Assembly: GCA_016179685.1 (NCBI GenBank) | Contig: JACPCR010000065.1 | Coordinates: forward strand, 1 to 64,000 | DNA: 64,000 nucleotides | Source: Planctomycetota bacterium | GTDB taxonomy: Bacteria; Planctomycetota; PUPC01; JACPCR01 | Direction of reading: 5' to 3' | In this document: positions 35,101 through 41,573 of the stretch, piece after piece | How the letters are laid out: each line of letters begins with the position of its first letter | Numbering within the stretch: the stretch's first letter is position 1 | The notes under the pieces: model-generated | Seen by the model: the letters and a program-made list of their open reading frames with translations, nothing else | Databases searched by the model: none | Told to the model about the DNA's origin: nothing | Position numbers and translations under genes: made by a program

Positions 35101-37545
35101 GGAGTTGACGCGGACCTGGGCGGTCCGGCCCAGGTTTTCGAACCGGCGACGGAGGAACGTCATGCCTTCGAGCTCGGCCTTCCATTTCGGGCCCGATTGA
35201 GCCTTCTTTTCCGCCCTACCCGCCTGACCAGCTTCCAGACCATCGCCGCCCTCTTCAACGTCGCCCGGAGCATCCGAGAACGACTCTTCGACGTCGCCCA
35301 GCGGGTCGGCGTCCGGCCGCTCCCAGGTCAGACGGATGGCGCGAGTGGAGGTAGCCGGGGGGAAAGGCACGGCGTCCCAGAAGCCCTGGCCGGAGTCCTC
35401 GAGGAACGTCCAGGCGGAATCGTCGGCGGGCTTCGGCGGGTAGGCCGTTTCGGGCTTCAGGAAGCTCAGGCGGAACTTCCAGCCCTTGGGCAATTCGGGC
35501 GGTGAAAAGACGGCCGTGCCCACGGGAAGCGCCTTCTTGAAAGCCAGAACGATATGATGCCGGACGCCCGATTCCTCGGCTGTCTCGATCCAGGTCAGGC
35601 TGCCGCGTGAGCCAGGCGGCGATCCGGTCAGCCGGAAAAGTCTCAAGAAATCACCGCGGTGGTCCGAAACGACACGCCCCGTGGCTCGGGAAGGGGACGA
35701 CGGCGGGTAGTAGGGCAGGCACCGCTCCGAATCCGCGCTTGTGGCCTCGAAAGCCCGGGCCAACCAGTCCGCCTGCGCCTGAAACGACAGGTAAAGCCAG
35801 GAACCCTCTTCGCCCGCACCCTTCGGCCACGCCGCAAGCCCGGTCACCCCGCTGCGCCTGGCCGCGGTCGATGGCTGGGAAAGAACCTGACGAACGGTCC
35901 GTTTCTCGGGGCTGTAGGCCCAGACGTTATCCCGGCCCTGTCCGGGCGTCGCGATGTAGACCTCCTGGCCGTCTGCGGCCAGATATCGCGCACCCGTGAA
36001 ACGGTCGAAGTTCGGCCACCCAGCCCTTTTCCGGCCCGAAAGATCGCATTCCATGAGGCTCACGCCGCTCTCGGAGACCGGAGCGCCGAACCAGATGCAG
36101 TCGCCCCAGGTCGCTGCGGCACAGGCTGGTGCGTGGTCGGAAAGCCATCCACCGGCGCCCGTTTCCCCTGTAGGCCAAGGCGTGCCCTCCCCGAGGCTCG
36201 GGTACACGGTGAACTGGTAGTGCAACTCGAGGGGCTTTCCGGAAAGGACCCGCCACCTGTAATTACCGGGCGACACGTATGCCCCCTCCATGTCCTTGGC
36301 ATCCCACGCGGCCCGGTGTCGGCCAGCGGACCGATTCTCCAGGGCGAAGAGGTTGCGGACGCGGCGGCCGCGGGAGTCGTCGATGACCATGGCGGCCAGG
36401 CCATCCTCGGGAATCTCATAATCGACGAGAATCGGCGGATGCGCCCCTTCACTCCGTTCGAAGGCAGACATCGGCCGATCGCCCAGGTCGGTATAAACCT
36501 GCAGACCTTCGAGGCTGACGATGGCGGGAATTTCGCCACCGCGGGTGAAGAGAAGCCGGATTCCCGCGGCCCTCAGCGGCGTGAAGGAAAGAGGCTTCGT
36601 ACCCCCCTCGTGCAGGGCCACACGTTGCCATTCGTCGGGCGTGCCCACGGCCGGAGGCACATCGGCCTCGCCCGCGAAACCTTGCAGCTCGAAGCGCCCG
36701 AAGTCCCCCTTCGCCCGAATCCCGACGATCTCCTGGGCATCCATCCAGGACATCACGATCCATTCAGGGCTCGAAACGCTGATATCGGACCGGCGAACCA
36801 CGCCGGACTCGTCCTTACCCGTGTTCTGCCAGGGAGGGCCTGTGCCGGTGGTCAGAAAGGACGCCCGGTGCGGCGGTGGCCTTACACCGGCCCGAGCGGG
36901 CGGGGGTACATATTCCGCGCCGGCCTGGACGCAAGCCGCTGGGGCGACGTTGAGCAGACGGTCGCGGAAGAGGTGCAGGTCCGACAGCCTCACGCCGCCT
37001 CGTTCCCCGGACCAGAGTAGAGTGACCAGCACGGCCCGTGTCTTCACTCCCGGCGGGAAGGTGAGCCAGAGCCCTCCCGATTGGCCGGGCCATCCCTCCG
37101 CTTTACCCCAACGGTCCTCGACGCTTGGGTCCCCTGGATAGGCCGTGTCATCCTTGAGGTAACGTAGCGAGCCTGTGGGCAGCAGCGCTGAGCCGATCGC
37201 TACGGGACGTTTGAAGCAGATCCGGAAGTGGAACTCGATGAGCCGGCCGGGCTCGGCATCGACGAGACCGCCGGGAATGGCCCAAGCCTTTTGGACGCCC
37301 CCGCGCCCTGGCTGCAGGCCGAGGACGTCCTTTAAAACTTGTTCTTGCGCCCTTTCCCACCGGCCCTCATCGTTCCGCAACGCGCTGCAGACATCCGGGT
37401 CCAGATCCTCCCAGCTCACAGCCGGGCTGAATGGATCGGCGCACAGGGCCGGCAGCACGGCGAGGAACAAGACGGCTAGTAAATCGGCACGGACATAGTG
37501 CCGCACTATTTCCGGCCGATTTACTGATGTTGGAAGGGATGCCAT
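32122..37545 (-). CDS. Giant secreted propeller protein (paralogue 2)
   Basis: A 1807-residue exported protein. The start is ATG 37545; a GTG at 37587 overlaps a heptamer repeat. Signal peptide near 15-36 (ADLLAVLFLAVLPALC). N-terminal beta-rich sections flank a FlgD-like Ig (YEIPEDGLAAMVIDDSRG, then GNYRWRV). A propeller region (GRLYALSGSRLIRVNP; HPKRISKWTLDGRFLAEFLGP) and a C-terminal CBM9-like domain (VDLQLATDPGLTRAR; RYYWSNETT; SEVRMTPNLWG) follow the order of paralogue 1. A short K/E/P-rich tail closes it. Extracellular location, ligand probably carbohydrate (inference). Confidence 0.8.
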   Translation of the reverse strand: MASLPTSVNRPEIVRHYVRADLLAVLFLAVLPALCADPFSPAVSWEDLDPDVCSALRNDEGRWERAQEQVLKDVLGLQPGRGGVQKAWAIPGGLVDAEPGRLIEFHFRICFKRPVAIGSALLPTGSLRYLKDDTAYPGDPSVEDRWGKAEGWPGQSGGLWLTFPPGVKTRAVLVTLLWSGERGGVRLSDLHLFRDRLLNVAPAACVQAGAEYVPPPARAGVRPPPHRASFLTTGTGPPWQNTGKDESGVVRRSDISVSSPEWIVMSWMDAQEIVGIRAKGDFGRFELQGFAGEADVPPAVGTPDEWQRVALHEGGTKPLSFTPLRAAGIRLLFTRGGEIPAIVSLEGLQVYTDLGDRPMSAFERSEGAHPPILVDYEIPEDGLAAMVIDDSRGRRVRNLFALENRSAGRHRAAWDAKDMEGAYVSPGNYRWRVLSGKPLELHYQFTVYPSLGEGTPWPTGETGAGGWLSDHAPACAAATWGDCIWFGAPVSESGVSLMECDLSGRKRAGWPNFDRFTGARYLAADGQEVYIATPGQGRDNVWAYSPEKRTVRQVLSQPSTAARRSGVTGLAAWPKGAGEEGSWLYLSFQAQADWLARAFEATSADSERCLPYYPPSSPSRATGRVVSDHRGDFLRLFRLTGSPPGSRGSLTWIETAEESGVRHHIVLAFKKALPVGTAVFSPPELPKGWKFRLSFLKPETAYPPKPADDSAWTFLEDSGQGFWDAVPFPPATSTRAIRLTWERPDADPLGDVEESFSDAPGDVEEGGDGLEAGQAGRAEKKAQSGPKWKAELEGMTFLRRRFENLGRTAQVRVNSGILGEKGEWRADATNVVSPSHPGIYLLEWKSPVSLRGLAIREVDGENTEIDVFIGSEKDEVSLEGQEHWRMVATYRQARRDYTVPSATWNGDARYLDATVDFGQEVVTRAVRLRITQAFTSHPTLGVRRDRGGQEADPRRCGVQGVAPLAYLGGEAPLDGRETERIGLYDSRNGTLEKEIPVERPGCIQLDASGRLYALSGSRLIRVNPEARGASDHGTVVENLPDASALAIDRLGRFYIFDASPESQVVRVFDPDGRPLHSIGRPGGRKAGPWDRGAFKNVTALAVDAEDHLWVVEYAFHPKRISKWTLDGRFLAEFLGPAEYGGGGILDPRDPSRFYYKAMEFELDWERGTSRLKNLIWTDATPPGEIPIEYHQRRYMVTRTRFGIQSVGLVYLYEENHLKLAAGVGNAADFAPLAGPGMLEALGGVRLQDHRFTWSDLNGDGEVQPAEVVLRKIERSPFFVGRFNADLSLMAGSILFRVKEILPHGAPVWEEVPFPALEPFAASSLQLEWLPGDNFFVRGAWNGVVTAQAELLWRYPTLGSGVQALHSAPPYTPGQVVAEFENICHPDSMNAPAGGELGAFQIHSSNPAAWNIWTHDGILAGTVFRDYRIPDTAWWGMEDHQRGLRLDTCSPGGEHFRGYFCQASGGRCYIVAGHNHASLVEVKGLDSFRRSQGSVSVTEAVLQRARAWETEQARRKNWREAPILFLHPFSTSPKIDGDDDDWFGVPVARIPRGDPLAAPTASFRITYDRERLYLFYRVNRGPLRNDAEDWRRIFKTGSSVDLQLATDPGLTRARHAPAAGDLRLLITVASGKPLAVLYRPVSPGHDPAAVYEVVSPVGREVIEEVRRLDDAEVAIQEQGPGYQLEAALPLKTLGFKPEPGRRYRFDWGILTTDEHGHTVTGRYYWSNETTPIISDAPSEVRMTPNLWGHLLAAESSISGPEDIRSLSPLDEGKIGGGESPNIEDDLEESQEPEPVKRPKPRTQDRPRR

Positions 37546-37580
37546 GGATTCCGAGCCTTCTTCAGGCTGTAAGAGGTATG

Positions 37581-37603
37581 CTGACACCTGACACCTGACA
37601 CCA
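37581..37603. repeat. Heptamer array (TGACACC) 3' of the 284-residue gene
   Basis: Three tandem copies of CTGACAC(C). It lies 18 bases after the stop (minus strand) of the 284-residue gene and in front of the 1807-residue gene. Same heptamer as at 12593 and 59404. Confidence 0.75.
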
Positions 37604-37620
37604 GGCAGGCAGAGCCCGCT

Positions 37621-38475
37621 TTATGGCGAAAGGAACACACGAAGCTCAGCCTCCATCGAGGCAACCTCCCGGCGGATGTCCGCTGCCGTCTGCATGTGCT
37701 TCTTCCTCAGCTCCAGATAGTTGTCAAGAGCCATGGCAGCGGCCGCCGCCGCCGTGTTCGGCTGGCCTTGATCCGCCAACGACGTCTGGCTCGCCGCTAC
37801 GAGCCAGGACCTGGCGAGAGCCAGAGAGAGATCTTGCTCGGCCAGAGACACGGCCTCGAGGGCTTCCAAGGATTTCTTGGACAGATCGGCCGCAGCTTGG
37901 TGGAGGCGTCCAAGCTCCCCCCTGGCGGCCTGCGGATGTTCCTGTTCAACTTCTTTTTTCTTAAGGACTTGTAGAGCCTCCTGCAGCCCACCCAGCCCCT
38001 GCTCCAGCAGTGAATAGGCCCGTGCCGTCTCAGACAAGGCCGCTTTCAGATCACCGGCATTCATGACTTCCAGAATCGGGCCGACGGAAGAGCCCGGTCC
38101 GGCTCCGGAGGGCTCCGGGTTCCGCGAAGGCGCTTGAATAGCCCAGCCCCGACCCTGAATTTGAAAGATGTCCGGAGTAGGAGGATGGGCGGACACCCTC
38201 GGCCTCTGGACGAGATCGTCCAGCTCGACCAGACGGGCGTGGGCGCGTGCAAGGTCGCCGGCGACCCGTTCGAGTCGGGTATCCAGCTCCTTTCGGACGC
38301 CATCGGTCGGCCCTGGGGGCGGCCCTGCGGCCCCTCTTTCCGCGGTGCAGGGCGTCAGCCAACCCAGAACACAGAGTAGCAGGAGCCCCTGCCGTCGATT
38401 CTGATTACCGTCTCGGATCATTCTCCGAGATTGGCCAGGGCCACACCGTGCTGGAGATTTCGAGACGGGTATCAT
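37621..38475 (-). CDS. Exported coiled-coil/helical protein in an ECF operon
   Basis: A 284-residue mainly helical protein with an exported N-terminus (GLLLLCVLGWLTPCTAERG after the in-frame RDGNQNRR). The body has heptad-like helices (DLKAALSETARAYSLLEQGL, AELRVFLS) and a Pro/Gly-rich linker near 90-125. Its start ATG (38475) overlaps the FecR gene stop (ATGA); ATG 38421 at the signal peptide is the alternative. It is the third gene of the sigma - FecR - coiled-coil operon. Likely a periplasmic partner for the regulator; function not recognised. Confidence 0.7.
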   Translation of the reverse strand: MIPVSKSPARCGPGQSRRMIRDGNQNRRQGLLLLCVLGWLTPCTAERGAAGPPPGPTDGVRKELDTRLERVAGDLARAHARLVELDDLVQRPRVSAHPPTPDIFQIQGRGWAIQAPSRNPEPSGAGPGSSVGPILEVMNAGDLKAALSETARAYSLLEQGLGGLQEALQVLKKKEVEQEHPQAARGELGRLHQAAADLSKKSLEALEAVSLAEQDLSLALARSWLVAASQTSLADQGQPNTAAAAAAMALDNYLELRKKHMQTAADIRREVASMEAELRVFLSP

Positions 38476-39806
38476 TTCTGCCTCGATGGACTCGTGTCCC
38501 AGCCCGAAAGTGCCGAGCGGGCACCTTCCAGGATTTCTGCTTCTGTTTCTATCATCTGCTTCCGAATCCGCCCGGCATCCCCTTCCAGCTCGATCAGGGT
38601 GTCGACGGTCCGGAGCAGGGCGGCCATACGCTGCCGATCCAGCGTGCCGGCCGGCTCACGCTCCTTCGCATCCAGCCAGAGCTTGGCGGTCTCGAGAGCC
38701 AGGAGCAGCTCCTCCACCTGCACCTGGGCCGAGGCCACGGCCCATTCCTTTTCCCGTCGCTTCTCCTCCGCGGACGCCAGGGCCAGGTAGGCATCCGCCG
38801 CCCGGCGCAGCGCCGCCCGAAACGCCACGCTTGGCTCGACGTGGATTTCCGGAATGGGCTTCGGGTAAGGCAGCCTCCGGCCCGTTACCCTCGTGAGCTG
38901 CGCCAGGCTCGCTGGAACCTGCCGGGCCATGGCCAGATCGAGCAGCTCCTGCGCCTGGGCCCGGTGCGCCCGCGCCGAGAGCGCTTCCCGAGGCTGGGCC
39001 CTGCGGACCGAATCCAGGATGGAACTCTCGGGCCTCGGGGCCTCGAGGACCTGCGTCTCACCCGCCGCCAGCGTGTATTCCCGCTCCTTCCCCTCAAGAA
39101 GGACCTGACCGGCATCGACCCGGACGGCCAGTCGGATGGCACCGGCCCGTTCATCCGTTCCTTCGCCGTCGAGAACCTGAACGATAAACTTTGTGCCCAG
39201 GACCCTGACGGACCCGGCATGCGTCTGAACGACGAACCGGCCGACCCGCCGGTCCACCTCGCAGGTGAGCCGACCCGTCTCCAGGAAGACCTCCTCGGCG
39301 CGCTCCGCGCCCAGCAAGCGGAGGACGCCGCCCTCGTCCAGTTTCAGGCGGCAGTAGTCGCCCATTCGGACCTGGACTCCGCCTGGCCCGGCGAGCAAGG
39401 CGCCGCCACGCTGGCCCGGCTGCCCCTCGATCCACTGGGCTTGGCCTTCCACCTGCGGACTTGGATACCGGGCTGAACGGGCGAGCCACCATGCCAGTCC
39501 GACCGCGACAAAGATGGCGGCCGCAGCGGCGATGGTCCTGAAGCCCAGAAGGCGTCTGAAGAATGGAATTCGCACCCGACCACTTTTTTTATCGGCATGG
39601 CTTCGAAGTTTTGAGCGGAAATCGATTGAAAGAGCGATACGCCCATTCTCCATCTTCAATAACGTGTCCATGCAGGATTGGATCTCCCATTCACGCTCCA
39701 CCTCCTCGCCGGCCGCCTCGAGCTCCTGGGCCAGGTTCACCCCAGGAGGCCCGGCCTGCCGCCCCTCCAGCCAGTCTTGAAGCTGTTGGAGAAGACGCGG
39801 ATTCAT
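38472..39806 (-). CDS. FecR-type membrane anti-sigma/regulator with helical C-terminal extension
   Basis: A 444-residue single-pass membrane protein; start ATG 39806 overlaps the sigma-factor stop (ATGA). Cytoplasmic region about 1-85, membrane helix about 90-107 (TIAAAAAIFVAVGLAWWLA), then a FecR periplasmic domain: GDYCRLKLDEGGVLRLLG, FVVQTHAGSVRVLGTKFIVQ and RVDAGQVLLEGKERE. The C-terminal 180 residues are helical and not found in typical FecR. Such proteins sequester or activate the cognate ECF sigma factor on a periplasmic signal. Here FecR is not next to a TonB-dependent receptor, so the signal is unknown. Confidence 0.82.
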   Translation of the reverse strand: MNPRLLQQLQDWLEGRQAGPPGVNLAQELEAAGEEVEREWEIQSCMDTLLKMENGRIALSIDFRSKLRSHADKKSGRVRIPFFRRLLGFRTIAAAAAIFVAVGLAWWLARSARYPSPQVEGQAQWIEGQPGQRGGALLAGPGGVQVRMGDYCRLKLDEGGVLRLLGAERAEEVFLETGRLTCEVDRRVGRFVVQTHAGSVRVLGTKFIVQVLDGEGTDERAGAIRLAVRVDAGQVLLEGKEREYTLAAGETQVLEAPRPESSILDSVRRAQPREALSARAHRAQAQELLDLAMARQVPASLAQLTRVTGRRLPYPKPIPEIHVEPSVAFRAALRRAADAYLALASAEEKRREKEWAVASAQVQVEELLLALETAKLWLDAKEREPAGTLDRQRMAALLRTVDTLIELEGDAGRIRKQMIETEAEILEGARSALSGWDTSPSRQK

Positions 39807-40324
39807 GTCGTCGCTTCCCTCCGAAGCTTCACGCGAAGACAATCATGGAGCGCTCGGCGCGCACGGGCCAGCCGGTTGTGTACCGCGTCGACGGCGATAT
39901 TCAGAACGGAGGCAACCTGGCTGGCCGGGTAGGCCTGGTCGTAATAGAGTTTTACCGCCTCCACCTGCTCGGCGGGGAGCTGCTTCCGGCATTTGCGAAG
40001 CGCTTCGATGCGCTCGTCCCATTCGGTCCCCATGGCCGGCTGGCTGAAGTCTTCCCAGAACCGGGCAGCAGCCTCGCCTTTCAGGAACAGGGCTCGTTCG
40101 GACGCGGCCTTGCGCCGCGCATTGGCAGCGAGATTCCGGGCCGTCGCCAAAAGCCAGGGCAGAATGGGCCTCGAGGTGTCAATCTCATGAATCTTGCGCA
40201 GCAGGACCAGAAAGACCTCCTGGGTCAGATCCTCCGCCAACTCCCGATCCCGCAGGATGGAGTAGAGCAGACCGAAGACGGGCTGCTGGTGTTCCGTAAC
40301 GATGAGCTCGAAGAGTTGGTTCAT
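39803..40324 (-). CDS. ECF-type RNA polymerase sigma factor
   Basis: A 173-residue sigma-70 family protein. Region 2 (LLYSILRDRELAEDLTQEVFLVLLRKIHE) and region 4 (LPAEQVEAVKLYYDQAYPASQVASVLNIAVDAVHNRLARARRAL) are clear. The start is ATG 40324. It is followed by FecR with overlapping stop/start. A 45-bp element shared with the cyclase gene lies immediately upstream (40329-40373), probably the sigma's own promoter region. It should direct transcription of a small regulon including itself. Confidence 0.9.
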   Translation of the reverse strand: MNQLFELIVTEHQQPVFGLLYSILRDRELAEDLTQEVFLVLLRKIHEIDTSRPILPWLLATARNLAANARRKAASERALFLKGEAAARFWEDFSQPAMGTEWDERIEALRKCRKQLPAEQVEAVKLYYDQAYPASQVASVLNIAVDAVHNRLARARRALHDCLRVKLRREATT

Positions 40325-40328
40325 AGTG

Positions 40329-40373
40329 GGCGCTTGGGGCGCCAAACTTGAAGAGACTTTTTAAGTTTGAGTT
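40329..40373 (-). promoter_or_regulatory. 45-bp element shared with the cyclase-like gene (sigma copy)
   Basis: Minus-strand order AACTCAAACTTAAAAAG, TCTCTTCAAGTTTG, GCGCCCCAAGCGCC. About 40 of 45 bases match 23812-23856. Its 3' end is 5 bases from the sigma ATG. Likely an autoregulated ECF promoter/operator; the exact -35/-10 assignment is unclear. Confidence 0.65.
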
Positions 40374-40521
40374 ACGCTGGACATAGATCGACACGAATGG
40401 TCATTTGCTATTTGTCATTTGTCATCTATTCGCCCAGCTATCAAAATATTGCTTGTGGCTGTAATTGACCATCCTATCAATCTCATTCCCCTGCCAGCAG
40501 AGTTCTCAGGCGTCATGGGCG

Positions 40522-40722
40522 CAACTTCTTAATAAGTCCGGGGAGGACGATTAGGTCAAATCGATGAGTAATGAACGGAGTAGCGAAGCTCGGAAGGGCT
40601 TCGCTGCAAGAAATTCAGGGCTGACACGCGGCGAACGTAGGCGAAGCCCTTCCGGGCTTCGCCGAAGCGCTTACGCGCCTCGCTACGAAAATCCGTGAAG
40701 CCTTCAATCATCATCGGTTATG
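40522..40722 (+). repeat. MITE-like dispersed element, copy B
   Basis: Block order matches copy A at 10098: AACTTCTTAATAAGTCCGGGG, GGTCAAATCGATGAGTAATG, GCGAACGTAGGCGAAGCCC, CTACGAAAATCCGTGAAG, AATCATCATCGGTTATG. The right-hand inverted end seen in copy A is missing here. Confidence 0.65.
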
Positions 40723-40795
40723 AAAACGAGCGCGTGTCTTTCTTCTTCTGAAATCCGCCTGTCGGCGGATTTCAACAAAACCTTCTGCTGACCCG

Positions 40796-40869
40796 CCAGG
40801 CTTGGCCCGGCGAAGCCGGGCCAAGCCTGGCACTGAAATCCGCGAGCCCGAAGGGCGCAGCGGATTTCA
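40796..40869 (-). repeat. Double-hairpin repeat at a stop codon
   Basis: Minus-strand: the TGA (40869-40867) of the small secreted gene begins TGAAATCCGCTGCGCCC, which pairs with GGGCTCGCGGATTTCA. A second hairpin CCAGGCTTGGCCCGGC-GAA-complement (40796-40830) has a perfect 16-bp stem. Confidence 0.85.
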
Positions 40870-41289
40870 CTTCGCGGCGATCTTGGTGATCTTCTGCAAG
40901 CCGATCTTGTCACCCCTCTTGTAACCCATCCCGGTCAGAGTCACCTCTTTGCCCAGGAAGGTCTCCAGGTCATACGCTGCGCCTTGTGCCTCGGTCGTTG
41001 TGCCGCCGCGGGTGCCCTGCGCCTCGGCGGGTGGCAGAACCGTCTTGTTCCCGTTCGCCTCGGTGAGCACGAACTGGAGCAGCTTCGATTCCTTTCCACC
41101 TCGATCTTTGACCGTAGACTCCTCCTTGGAGACGGTGCCGGACAGCGTGTACTCCTCCGGGGCAGGCCGCTTGTCATCGGTGGCGGTGGCCGCCGCCCGG
41201 CCGGCGGCCGCCTGTTCGCCACGGGCCATGGGGGCGACGAGGCTGAAAGCAAATACGGCAAGTGCAAACCTGGAAACAATCGGCTTCAT
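40867..41289 (-). CDS. Small secreted hypothetical protein
   Basis: A 140-residue protein with a good ribosome site (GGAGG, 5 bases before ATG 41289) and signal peptide (FALAVFAFSLVAPMARG). The mature part has an Ala/Thr-rich linker, then LSGTVSKEESTVKD and LGKEVTLTGMGYKRGDKIGL. The latter, a beta-strand plus V-T-L-x-G pattern, resembles small OB-fold exported proteins. Its stop is in the double-hairpin repeat. Function not recognised. Confidence 0.75.
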   Translation of the reverse strand: MKPIVSRFALAVFAFSLVAPMARGEQAAAGRAAATATDDKRPAPEEYTLSGTVSKEESTVKDRGGKESKLLQFVLTEANGNKTVLPPAEAQGTRGGTTTEAQGAAYDLETFLGKEVTLTGMGYKRGDKIGLQKITKIAAK

Positions 41290-41473
41290 ACTAGCCTCCG
41301 ATACAGAAAAACAGGTAATGGAAACATCAATCTCCCTGCCATAGAACTGTCGGAGATGCCTCCAGACTATCGCCAATTCCCATGAAGAAAAGTTACGATG
41401 GAAAAAACGGAGTCGCACTGATTTTACCCAGGCCTCATTGTAGATGAAGCAGCTTTATGCCAATATGTTTATT

Positions 41474-41550
41474 GGAATCCGCTGCGCCCTTCGGGCTCGC
41501 GGATTTCAGAGCCCGGGTCGGCCCGGCTTCGCCGGCCCAACCCGGGCGGG
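41474..41550 (+). repeat. Double-hairpin repeat, opposite orientation
   Basis: GGAATCCGCTGCGCCC pairs with GGGCTCGCGGATTTC, followed by GCCCGGGTCGGCCCGGC-TTC-GCCGGCCCAACCCGGGC. The only copy in the window on the plus strand and the only one not on a recognisable stop codon. Confidence 0.8.
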
Positions 41551-41573
41551 TCAATTGGAGGAGGATACGGACC

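Larger units (their letters stand above)
40325..40866. other. Intergenic region of repeats, no gene
   Basis: About 540 bases between the sigma gene and a small secreted protein gene. It contains the shared 45-bp element, a MITE-like copy B and a double hairpin, each annotated. No coding frame seen beyond 60 codons that looks real. Confidence 0.7.
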
